From NCBI RefSeq assembly GCF_000350225.1, contig NW_005179041.1, positions 62,001-126,000 of the forward strand: a DNA stretch of 64,000 bases, given 5' to 3'. The translations under genes were made by a program, and so were the position numbers. Of this stretch, positions 23,592 to 33,572 are shown one piece after another. A model generated the notes under the pieces. The model saw only the letters and a program-made list of their open reading frames with translations. It did no database searches and was not told the origin of the DNA. Origin of the DNA: Chondrus crispus. Lineage: Eukaryota > Rhodophyta > Florideophyceae > Gigartinales > Gigartinaceae. Every line of letters begins with the position of its first letter. Position 1 is the first letter of the stretch.

Positions 23592-25535
23592 TCACCGCCG
23601 CCTTTCTCTCCTTGCGACATCGAACAAGTCCTTCCGCAGGTTGGGGTAGCTTTCGAGCGGGGTGATGCATTGGGCTTCCCCATAGTTGTCGACGCAAAGA
23701 TTAGGACGATTCCATATCTTCTCTAGAAGCTCTTTTCGAGACTCTGACATACCAATTTTATCTAGCGGTGGTACCCAACCGCTTCCCAGACAAGCCGAAC
23801 AAGTGTCAAGTCCACTGCCGCGGCAAGTCTGACAGTTTGCCACAATACCCTTTCCTTTTGAACTTCCCACGCGTCCTCCTCCAATAGAACGCCCATCTGA
23901 TCGCACTTTAGCAATCTCCTCTTCTGTCATCGGCTTCCATTCATCGGGGAGTTTATGAATTTTGAAGGATCTGTTGGCAACCCGGCGGACAGCAGTAAAT
24001 TTCTGTCTTCTCAAGGAGCCTTTTCTGACTGCATCACCTCTAATGGAAATCGATTCTTCCATTGCATCATCAAGCGCTCCATACGAGTCATCGTCTTTCT
24101 CTCTTGGCGCGTCTGCTTGCCTCGAATCTATTTGTTTCGTCAGTCCCAGAATCCGAGAGATGTTGGATGCGAGGGGGGGCCCGGCCCTCAGCAATTCTTG
24201 GTTCACGCGTCGTCTTCCTTTCTTGTGGTTCTTTCCGCTTCTGTGGATTGCCACTTCTAAGAGCTTGATTTCGCAACAACATGCTCGGTCTTGTGGAACG
24301 AGGCTGCTTCGAACGATTCCCAAAGCTTGCTTTGAGACCCTCACGAGCTATGGCCATCAATTTTTGGAAAGAAGTCTCCCCGTCGGATTTGTCTTTCGTC
24401 GGGTTGGTGTCTTGTTTCTCTTCACCATCCCGGGGAGTTGATGAATCTTCGCTGGACACAGAAGCTCGAACAGCTCTTTTCTGTGCTCTGAAGCCAGATT
24501 TTCGCGGGGCAAAGCTATTCATTTCGCTTTCATCTCCGATTTCTGCCTCCTCGAATCGATCATCCATCGCGGGATGGAACTCATTTCTGGCTCCACCGCA
24601 CCGGACGGATTCTGTGCCGCTGTCTGACGAATCGTCATCAACAGCGTTGACGTCAACTGCAAGACTATCCTCATCCCCCTCGCCAGCAAGAAGATCACGG
24701 GCTCCTTTCGTTGATGCTCATGCTTTTAAATCTGCGAGCCACTTAGCGCGATCGATTTGTCCTGTCTGTGGCCTTCCCATGCCTTTTCCTCCATCTGGTT
24801 TCTGCTTCCTGGGTGCTACTCGTTTTTCATGATGCCCTGCTTTCCCAGGTCTATGGAGCCGAACAACTTGTTAACTGCATCAAATGCACTTGCGGCAGCT
24901 GTTTCCCTATCCATTCGTCTTGCTGAACCCTCTTGTGAGTTTTTATCAACTTCTGACGAGTTGCGTCCTTGAGCGTCCAAACTGGAATTATCCACGACTC
25001 GTTGTCCCGGGCCTGCCTCTTACCTAGAATAGAATCTACCGTCAATATTATCATCAATATCAATAGACTCGCCATCTCGAGCATCTGGATCCTCTAGGAT
25101 AATCTCCTCATCAATTCCAGCTGAGTCACCATCGGGTTTTGCTGTTCCCTCTTCAAAGGAGTCCTCGCCCTCTGCCCCCTTCGAAGCGTTAACACTTTCT
25201 CTCCGGCGAGATCTTGGCCGCTCCGGCCGCTTTTGGGCTAGATTTGGGATATCCTGATCGCCATTCTCCTCTCCGTCAAAAAATCCGAACAAATCACTAG
25301 CAGACCGAGAGGCAGAAGCAGTTGGCTGACTTTGCTGAGGGCTTCGTCGGCGATTCTGATTGCGCTGGTTAGAACCTGGGAGAGAACGGGATGAGCGCGG
25401 CACAGCGTCTGAGTTTTCATCGGCAGGGCCCTCTGTGGGACGCCGCCATTGGCTCCGATTTGCATATGGGATAGTTCTGCGAACCGGGAGGTACGTCACG
25501 AAGCTGAGAGCTGAAGCTTGCAGTAGCGCAGACAT
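23592..25535 (-). pseudogene. Plastid-type DnaJ zinc-finger protein, captured and decayed
   Basis: One gene is readable through several breaks. The start ATG at 25535 gives a transit-peptide-like N-terminus (MSALLQASALSFVTYLPVRR), followed by a long acidic, Ser-rich linker. The C-terminus has a DnaJ-type zinc-binding motif, CQTCRGSGLDTCSACLGSGW, as in BSD2-like plastid proteins that have the zinc finger but no J domain. Breaks are TAA at 25020-25022, a frameshift near 24840, TGA at 24718-24720, and a frameshift in a seven-G run near 24173. The codons on either side of both stops stay in the same frame. The last ~60 codons after the zinc finger (PPLDKIGMSESRKELLEKIW) are intact. Inside E2, so taken as captured host sequence. 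Exact family uncertain. Confidence 0.6.
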
Positions 25536-25539
25536 AGCT

Positions 25540-26065
25540 GCCTCATGTTACCCCGAAAGACGACGCGCTCATCAAATGGGGAGCAATCAACCTCTATGCA
25601 GAAAAAGGTGTTAGTGCCACACAGCTTGTCCCTAATGACATTAATATCGCTCTCACTGACCCTCGGAAACTCGCTCCCCAGCAAATCGGACAGGGTGGTG
25701 GTAAGCGGATGCAGGCCCTGGGACTTTCCCTGCTTTACAACATTGACAACCCGGGGCGATGAATTCTTCCTGTCGTAGGGGTTTGGCTCCCCCACGTGCT
25801 CCTTGGTGCCGGCCATGTCCTTCATGTTCTTGGCCTTATCGAGCTCAAGACGCTTGCGATCGGCCTTGAGTTCTGCGCGTTCGAACTCGAGACGGGCCTT
25901 GGCGGCCATCAGCTCGAGGCGCTCGGCCTCAATGCGTGCCTTTCGCGCGCGCTCCTTGCGCTGCTCGGGGGATTCAGACGACTCGGAGGATTCGGGGATG
26001 TGAGGGAGCTGGGATGGGAGGGGGGTCTGCTCCTCCTTTGCGACGCAGATGGAGGGGCGCCGCAC
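25540..26065 (-). pseudogene. EGY-like plastid protease N-terminal fragment (tentative)
   Basis: An open frame starting at a GTG (26065; no ATG in frame, so the 5' end is probably missing). It has a charged helical segment rich in ERARKARIEAERLELMAAK repeats, predicted coiled coil, then a block ending NTFFCIEVDCSPFDERVVFRGNMR. That ending fits the conserved 'dTFFvT...gvlFkGNLR' segment of EGY1/2-type site-2 proteases of plastids. The metalloprotease core (HExxH) is absent. The similarity stops exactly where the transit-peptide-like start of the DnaJ-type pseudogene begins (overlap in another frame), which suggests that two host fragments were joined. Confidence 0.45.
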
Positions 26066-26700
26066 GACGGCGCGATGCGGGCGCTGGAGTCATCGTTTTT
26101 GATTTGCTCATCGTTTGCGTACAGATGTTGGCGGAGAAAAGTTTGCCTGGAGACAAAAGTTGTAGTACAGCTCTGTGCCTTCGCTTTTTGTCTGGACAAA
26201 AGTATTGCGTTCACCGTAGATTGCTCCGACGCCGCTATGTGGAAGGCGAGATAGGAAAAAAATCCTAGTCAATCAAAATTGATGGGCTTGCGCATCACGC
26301 AAATTTAGTACCGCTGGAGGGTACTTGTAGTTGAGCCCGTGCCGCACACTCCTCCCGGCTCCCCGCCCGTGCCGACCTTCCACCTTCCACCTTCCCAACT
26401 CAAACATCACACAGTGTGCACACTCCTGCCGGCTCCCCGCCCGTGCCGACCTTCCACCTTCCCAACTCAAACATCACACATTCTCAGCCTTCTCCACGAC
26501 GACTCCTCCCGGCTTCCCGCCCGTGCCGACCTTCCACCTTCCCCCCCGTGCTGACCTTCCACCTTCCACCCCCCCGTTCCTAACTCAAACATCACACATT
26601 CTCAGCCTTCCCTACGACGACTGATCCTGACCCAAACGCATCACTCCCACCCCAGTTGCAACTCCATTTCCGACCCCTCATCCCCCCCCGTTTATTGGAA
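26066..26700. repeat. C-rich spacer with degenerate short tandem repeats
   Basis: From about 26350 to 26620 the phrase CCCGTGCCGACCTTCCACCTTCC...AACTCAAACATCACACA recurs about four times at irregular spacing. It ends just upstream of the gamma gene and may be its 5' leader. No reading frame of note. Confidence 0.6.
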
Positions 26701-26717
26701 ACTTGGAAACACCTGCC

Positions 26718-28724
26718 ATGTCTGCGCCTTCTGCAGTACCTTTCGTAGTTGACCTCACAACTGGACAGCCGTCCTCACCAGCACCCCAGTCACCGCAGTC
26801 GCCAACGGACCACACACTACCACGCACCCCACTTCCTGACGCCGAACACTTACAACCCACCGGCGGCGTTGTAACACCACGGTGCACAGCACCGCTTGTT
26901 GACTTTTGTCTCCATGGGGGCCTCGTTGTGTCCAGAGGTAATACGGTATAGGATAAAAATCCTGTGCTTCCTACATTTGATTCGGCATGGGCAGGCCTGC
27001 CTTGTGTACAGTCACGGGCAGACCGTGCATTGTGCACGAATGTGAGGGATGGCCCTGAGCCCATGAGGTTGGATATTGGAAGGATGAGGGGCCGGCACAA
27101 CTGGCACTTGGTTCCCGTTCAGGATTTAAGTTTTCGGAAGTATGTGCTGCAGCACACAGTGCACCAGAAAGGAGATGTGAAGCGGTTCCGTCAGCTCGCG
27201 ATGCAGGATAAGGCATCGGCCATGGAAGGGTGGAGTCAGTTTGCTGCCAATAGCAACTATTGGGAGGTGCCCAGTACATTGACGTGCGGCCACACTTTCG
27301 CCAGAGATGTACTCGATTGTTATTATCTTGACGAAATGGACTACGTGTTGCAGTCCCGTCATACCCTACGTCGCCACAAGTTCCCTCTTTTCGCTGATCC
27401 ATTGATGGGGCGTTGGTGGAATGCTTTCAAGCACAGAGCAAACTTCTCATACGAGCGCTATACGAGGAATCGCTATGGACTGCTTATACCTTTCGACTGT
27501 TACGAGACCATGTACTTTGACGATGCTTCGTATAAAGAGGTGTTTCCCCAATGCCCACAGTGGCTGCAAGCTCTGAAGTTCCCTGAGGGAGTTCCGCTAC
27601 CACTGCCGCCGGTCATCTACTACTACCATGAAGAAATGGTCGTAAGGGAGGGAGGCGTGATGTCAGAAAGATGTCGAAGGCTTTGGCAAATGTTTCGCAT
27701 GGAGATATGTACCATGTTTTGTGCGTTTTGGTTCAACGAGGCAACAAGGGGCGGCCGCCTATTCTTGGTGGACAAGGGTACCATTACAGTGCTGAAGGAC
27801 GTATGCAAGGATGTGAAGTGGGCGAATGGGAGCCAGATGCTCTTTCCTCTCATGGAGTTTGTGCATAAGCTGCCACGACATCTGGAATGCTATATGGTGA
27901 TCACAAATCCGTATCTATCTAACTGCGTGTACTTCCACGTGTTGCATGGAACGGGAGAGGCGGATATGAGGAAGGCAGGAGGAGAAGTGCGATACCTTTC
28001 TTTCAAATCGAGAAGGATTCGGTTGGCTGCGCGTCAGCAGCGGCGCATGGAGGAGAGGCGGTCCTCGCCTATGACCCTAAGTCTTCATCCACAGGATTTG
28101 TCGCTGGTGGAAGGCCTTCCCGCGCTCGTCATTGCCAAGCAGTGGGACCTCCACGGTAGTCTGACTGTCAGAGTGCTGGTATCATTGCTGTATGATACAG
28201 CAAGCAAAACGACCAGAACTGTTGATCAGATCTCTCAAGAAGTGGGCAGGCTGCAGCAGGAGAATTAATCGCTGCGCAGCTTCATTAATGGAACGGCAAC
28301 TGGGCATCCGTCGGCTGTCCGCGCCAAACATTTACACCATAGGCCGAGTATAACCCCGTTCCATGGCCCGTTCAATGTACCTCATGTAAACCCACCCCAG
28401 AGGACGGACAGCGGATATGATGGATACAATGATGACAGGAGAGGAGAACAAAGGGGCGGCCGCCATTATTATGTTCGAGATGAAGGGGATTGGCGAGATC
28501 GGAACGAGTGGGTTGGTAGGGGACGGGATAATCGTGAACGATATCAACGTCAAGGCATTGGCTATGGCACAGGGCAGAGAATAGAAGCAAACGATGAACT
28601 TCTATACGGATACGGTTACCATGATGTTTCTCCGTTTCGTGGTCGAGCTCGGCAGACGAAATGGACTGCCCCGGAACCAGAGAGGACCAGATTCAGGCGC
28701 TCGAGTATGGACAATGACTACTAG
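26718..28724 (+). pseudogene. Element gene gamma (unknown family), two in-frame stops
   Basis: One uninterrupted frame of 669 codons apart from two stops, TAG at 26949-26951 and TAA at 28266-28268. I do not recognise it. The N-terminus (MSAPSAVPFVVDLTTG) is Pro-rich. The middle, about 430 residues, is a globular domain rich in aromatics (RHNWHLVPVQDLSF, YYLDEMDYVLQSRHTLRRH, RWWNAFKHRANFSYERY). The tail, about 150 residues after the second stop, is hydrophilic and Arg/Gly/Tyr-rich (RRGEQRGGRHYYVRDEGDWR), reminiscent of RNA-binding RG-rich tails. The start is the ATG at 26718. It converges with beta-2 across 48 bp. No homologue is seen in E1. There are no frameshifts, unlike the neighbours. Confidence 0.55.
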
Positions 28725-28772
28725 TAAAAACTTTGGCCAAAGTGAAGTAAAGATTCATTGACTGTACCTATG

Positions 28773-31358
28773 CTAAATGGCGAACACACCGCCATCCACT
28801 GAAGGCTGTATCTCTCGCGCTGATGTGTCCCTGGTACGTTGCCCTTCGACACCGTTCACACCTGCTTCAGTACCATCATTGCGAGGACTCGCCCCAACGT
28901 TTAGCTCGCAGTAGAAATTATCCTTCATGCGGAGAACTGTCCCCGAAAGGGATCTGATCTGTGATGAACGACCTGGTATGAGCTCGGATAGTCTCAAATT
29001 TCCACATTTGATACTTGTGGTGTCCATGTTGTTGATATCACGTACGCGACCATTTTCACAGTTCTTCACCAAAAACTGAGACGTCAAGTCTTTGAAGACT
29101 AAGGCAATTCCGAGAATACAGCGGAGTGCATCTTTGTGACCAAGGAGGAATGAGAGTGGACTTCTTTCCGAATCGGAACTTTGCGCAAACTCCGTGCAAA
29201 ACTTGGCGGCCGCCTCCACAACGTTGATAGCTTTGTTGATAACTCTCTTTTTCGTTCTGTTTCTCTTTCTTTTAGACGAACCTAAGACCTCAGTCACTTG
29301 TACCTCGTGAGAAACAACAAGAATCATGTCCTGTCGCTTCCCGTACAGCTCACTCAGAAGGTTGGAATTGTATTCATTAAGGTTGATATCGCCGGAAGAC
29401 TTCGTCTTTGTGTTTTTGATGTCTTGAAGGCGGCCGCCCCTTGACTTGGAAGCATCAACTTCTGGGAACCCCCAACGAACCGTAAGCTTTGATTGATCAA
29501 CTGACACACCAGATCCCGACCATGGCACCATCAGGAAACCTAATTGTTCGAGGAATGCTGACTTGCACTTCTTTCTGGACTGGTTCAAGTGCTTGCCCAT
29601 AAGCTTGTATATCTTCCAAGCTCCGTGCCTGGCAACGTCCCGCGTCGTCGGAACCTCCTTTACCACAACTTTCTCTGGCGCTTGCATGTTCCCGGGCCCG
29701 GGCGTGTATTCACCATCCTCTTCTTCCCCAGAATCACTCTCACTTTCGACACCCTTCAGTCTACGTTTCGAGGCTTCAGACTTACTGTAATCTGCACCAA
29801 CCCGGCGTGCTCGATGTCGGTTTCAAGGATGAATCCTTTCTTCAGCCAGTCTGGTTGGCGCAAACTCACAGCTTTCCCGGTGCAACTGAAATCGACGGGA
29901 GTGTCCGTTTTACAAGTGCGGCCCTCAGGATTTTCAGCAGTTTCACGAACGGCGTCGGCTGCGATAACATTCTGATCTGCTCTGGCCTCCCCTTCCTCGC
30001 CGTCATCCGCAAACATTCCAAGGCTGTTCAGCTGCACATTGTATATGAAGTTGAGGACAACATTCTTCTTGAAGCGACTGTGGCGTCCGCCAATACCCTC
30101 TCTGAACTGCTTTCTTGTCTCCCTTGGATTTTTCCCGCACAGCAAAACCTGTACTGCAGTTGAAAAACGAAACAAGACCCGTTCCTTGGCCAAGGTGTTA
30201 TCACGAGCTGTCCGAAGAACTTCGAAAGGGTACGATGCTGCATAGAATTCGATGACAAGCATCTCGGTTGACAATAAGGCCATCACAAGGAGTGAGTTTG
30301 TCCAGAAGCTTGTTAAATCGGCTGAGGGGGGTGTCTGTGGATTTGTTAGACGTGTTCGTTCTGGACACAATGGCATGAATATCTGCTAGCTGGGTGCCCA
30401 CCTCATCAAATCTTTTGTCTGCCTTATCCATTCTTTCAACAAGACTGCTTGTCAGCGTATTGAGCCTTGCATTGAGCACGCCCTCGAGTTTTCGGAACAT
30501 GGACTGTAAAATGGAATTTGTAGTTGTCACCGCTCCCAATGCATGAGGTTGTTCCGTGCTTTCTATATCGATATCCAGGTCGTCTCCAGGCTGATGTCGG
30601 CTGACGCTTGTCCCAGGAACTTCCGTAATTCCTCCGTCATCGCTTTCCGAACAGTATTCCGCCCGGAGATGTTTCTTAAGCTCTCTTACGCCGCGCTCAG
30701 CCATAGCTGTGGAACCCTCTTCCTCAAACAAACTTTCGGCGTCTGATTCCAAGATGCGTGCCCGTCGTTCCATCAGTCTGAATCTATCCTTTTCTTCGCG
30801 GTCACGTCTCTCCATTTCTGCTTCTCTCTCAGCGTCTTCAGCTGCCAAATCCTCATCTTCTTCATCGTCTGAATTCATGATCATTTCTGGCACTTTGCGA
30901 ACAGGCTGCTCTTGCAACGCTGTTTTTGTTCTGGGTGAACGTCGGGGCGATGGTTCTAATGTATCCTCTTGCCCCGGACGGGGAATCAGGTTTTTGACTG
31001 GTGGGATTTCTGGGGTAATTGGGTGCACTCGCGCTTGTCTAGGTACCATTTCCTCGTTCTGCAAATGAAGCACCCGCCTTGACGATCTCACAGTCGTGAC
31101 TAAGCGCTCATCGCTCTGCGTTGCGTTGGATTCCGTAGCGGCCGCTCCCCGAGACTTCCGGGCTAACGCCCGGTTACGGGGGGATCTTCTACGGCTGTTT
31201 CGAGGGGTCAACTGCGAGAGAATAGCCCTTGTTTTGGGCGGAGAAACGTTTGGCAGGCGACGAACCTCCGAACTGTTGCGACGCATCTTCTTAGAGCCTG
31301 GTGAAGCATTGGCTGCTTCGGGTATAGCACGTTTCTTGGCGGCCCGTGTATTCGACAT
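28773..31358 (-). pseudogene. Element gene beta-2 (unknown family), two frameshifts
   Basis: About 860 codons from the ATG at 31358 to 28773. The N-terminal 200 residues are basic and acidic in turn (SPRRSPRTK, MNSDDEEDEDLAAEDAE). Then comes a coiled-coil segment (MFRKLEGVLNARLNTLTSSL) and the domain shared with beta-1. Frameshifts lie near 30250, where reading passes to EMLVIEFYAASYPFEVLR, and near 29770, where reading passes to SKRRLKGVESESDSGEEEDG. The C-terminal third contains AFLEQLGFLMVPW, matching beta-1, and a basic KRKRNRTKKRV patch, a possible nuclear signal. Divergent from alpha-2. Unknown function; a DNA-binding partner of the transposase (like TNPA in En/Spm) is one possibility by analogy only. 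Confidence 0.6.
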
Positions 31359-31557
31359 TGGGAAAAAGGGGCGGTGTTCCTCAATTTCTGGATACGAAGA
31401 ACCTGCAGCTATAACAGCATGTGAAAAAGTTGGCCGGCCGGCCTAAAGGCCACCCATTACAGTATTGGTGAATATCAATGTGAAAACGCCCACAAACCTA
31501 CTGTGAGTGGCCACGACTCTTCCATTTTGTTAGAAATTCCTGTTCGGGGGTGCTTGA
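31359..31557. promoter_or_regulatory. Divergent beta/alpha intergenic region
   Basis: 199 bp between two start codons facing away from each other. It holds a palindromic GGCCGGCCGGCC followed by TAAAGGCC near 31431-31450. A shared bidirectional promoter is likely from position alone; no TATA box is evident. Confidence 0.45.
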
Positions 31558-33213
31558 ATGAGTCGTTGGACAATAAAAATCTCCCCGGAGAATGCTTGGA
31601 TTGCGGATATCTGGGGTATGCCCAGACCGAATCCGCGCTCGCCACACGACAAGGCTATTTCCCGTCCGAACCATCTCAGAGATCGCCTAACGCGTATCTT
31701 CGACAAGATAAGTGGCGTCCGCCTTGACAGAGGAATGCAACGCCTTCGGGCATGCCGAGAAAGAGAAGCGCTGCCTCTACCGAATGATTTCGTCGAGGTT
31801 CTATGGATGTTGAAAGACGATGACGACGAAGCAACGTGGTGCAGCGCGCAAGTAACGGATATTGAGGATGCTCCCGCCACGGCCGCAAACGATAAGGTTC
31901 AGGTGTTGGCGACAGCTACTTTGGAATACGAGGAGAAGGCTGCATACGGTGATCATATTCATTAAGTGGAATTCGTTGTTGGCCGTTTATTGAGACGCGC
32001 GGAGCTGGATGGAGACAAAAATAACAATCCAGTACTGACATGGCGGACGCCAGTTATTCCACAGGCTCATGACGGGATGGATGAAGCGGATAGAGACTGG
32101 ACTGGAGATGATATTGCAAAAAACAGTAAGAGGCGGAGAGTTGTTGACCAGTACCGGATGAAAGAACTCGCGGATATCGTTGATCGACTGAGGAAAAGCC
32201 ATGCACAAGTACTTGGCCAAGTAGACATGCTAAATCGGAAGGTCGAGCTAAACAGTTGTCGGATATCGGAGGGGCTGTCGTCGACAAGGGATGAGTCCGT
32301 GCTGAAGATAGTGAACTTTCTGCGCCACCGCCTGGAAGTCGCAGTGCAGAAGTCTCTGCGTAAGCCGTCAAGTCATATTGAACAAACGTCGGCCGACAAA
32401 ATGAACATAGGGACCTTAGGGGGTATGACGCAGAGCTTCATTCGGGTCGTTGCGGATTGCGAGCTGGCAGATTTTGAGTTGATAGCGAGGAATCTATACG
32501 GCTGCATGGTCGAGGACTCGACATTGCGTCTGGTGTTCTATCCTGAGTATGCAGAGACACAGGGCCCGGCCGGGACATCGCAGACATTCTACATACTGTT
32601 CAATCGCATGGCAGGGCTTTGTTCATTTCTGGGATTATACCATAAGGCGGACCGTCTCGCGATGTTGAAGAAGGAGGGCAGTCCGGGGGTCGGAATGTTG
32701 AGGTTGATGGGTACGTATGTATATTCGAGCGATGTCGGGGCCCCCGCTGCAGTTTTTGTAGGGCACAGTTGCGGAAACACCTTCGAAAGGGATGTTGCTA
32801 ACCCCAGGAGCGGAGAGCTTGTGTTGTTCAGGAACAACCGCATATGGGACTCGGAAAGCAAGACCTTCGATGCAGGCCTGCGTTGTACTAGGCGGAGGCC
32901 GTTCATAGTGGAAGACCCAAATGTGTCAAGCGCAGTTCCTCTGCCCAGTCGGGCTTTTCATTTGGTGTGGCGGAGAGCGCAAGAGGTTTCCGGGCACTGG
33001 TCTAAGAGGGACAGGAAAAGAAATGTTCGTGTTCCAGGGCAGCTGGCAGTCGTTATGCCATATGTGATGTTTGTGGGGGACTCGCATTGCGCGGACGCGC
33101 GTCGAGAGCTGAACGAAGATGCGATGAACGAAATTGTCAGTCCGGTGCACCCGGGAACTGTTGGTCAACAGGATGTGCCGGGTTCACCCAACACCGCTGG
33201 CGGTAATGTATAG
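31558..33213 (+). pseudogene. Element gene alpha-2 (unknown family), one in-frame stop
   Basis: A 551-codon frame from the ATG at 31558, interrupted only by TAA at 31963-31965; codons continue in the same frame on both sides. The N-terminal part contains DFVEVLWMLKDDDDEATWCS, a pattern loosely like small chromatin-reader barrels, which is speculation. After the stop comes a coiled coil (YRMKELADIVDRLRKSHAQV), then the domain shared with alpha-1 (ELADFELIARNL...YPEYAETQGPAGTSQTFYILF...MLRLMGTYV), then a basic C-terminus. No known catalytic motif. It reads toward the right end of E2, 359 bp away. Confidence 0.55.
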
Positions 33214-33572
33214 TAATGTAGTTTAAGGCTACTAATAAACAACGCTGCGATACATTTACACTGAAGCGATCTCGAGTAATGAACTAAGCTCCTTCCCATT
33301 TTCCACACGTGGATGGCCACACTATGCAGCTTCAAAGTGTTGGTGCGCACCAGTACAATATCAGCCTGGATCTAGTAGAAACTAACAGATATCCGTCCTA
33401 TACTATATTTTACATTAAAAATGGCTCATCAAGCTAGACCAGCGGTAGGTTTGATACGATCAGAAAAGTGTGCTGCGCGCGCGCCAAAAATCTAAAACAA
33501 ATTTCGAACCACTAAATCTACCGGGCCATTCTAAAAAATCATTTCAGATATTGAAAATCTGACCTCGTAGTG
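33214..33572. other. E2 right subterminal region and inverted terminus
   Basis: No gene. The last 20 bp are the right terminus (minus strand CACTACGAGGTCAGATTTTC). A GCGCGCGCGC run sits near 33476-33484, and GGCCCGG near 33520-33526 resembles the GGCCCG near the left end. Confidence 0.6.

Larger units (their letters stand above)
15966..33572. mobile_element. E2: 17.6-kb CACTA-like transposon nested in gypsy RT
   Basis: Both ends are visible. The left plus-strand end reads CACTACGAAGTAAATCTGG and the right minus-strand end reads CACTACGAGGTCAGATTTTC, giving an imperfect inverted repeat that starts CACTA as in the EnSpm/CACTA superfamily. The element interrupts the RT gene exactly at FV|YVDD with a TA duplication. 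Inside, left to right: tandem repeats (16.5-17.3 kb), transposase (-), PRA1-like fragment (+), DnaJ-type zinc-finger pseudogene (-), EGY-like fragment (-), gamma (+), beta (-), alpha (+). Gene pairs are packed tightly: gamma and beta converge 48 bp apart, beta and alpha diverge 199 bp apart. All large genes are broken, so this copy is dead or non-autonomous. Confidence 0.85.

Noticed and set aside
25010-25030. AG|GTAAGAG looks like a splice donor at the TAA of the DnaJ-type gene
   Set aside because: Codons continue in the same frame immediately after the TAA (EAGPGQRVVDN...). The only nearby acceptors keeping frame would make introns of about 11, 42 or 133 nt while deleting good coding sequence. 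A nonsense mutation is simpler.
20789-31965. Reassigned or programmed-readthrough stop codons in E2 genes
   Set aside because: Host genes in the window end normally at all three stops, the breaks are accompanied by frameshifts in the transposase and beta, and other transposons here show the same single stops. Decay explains all of them.
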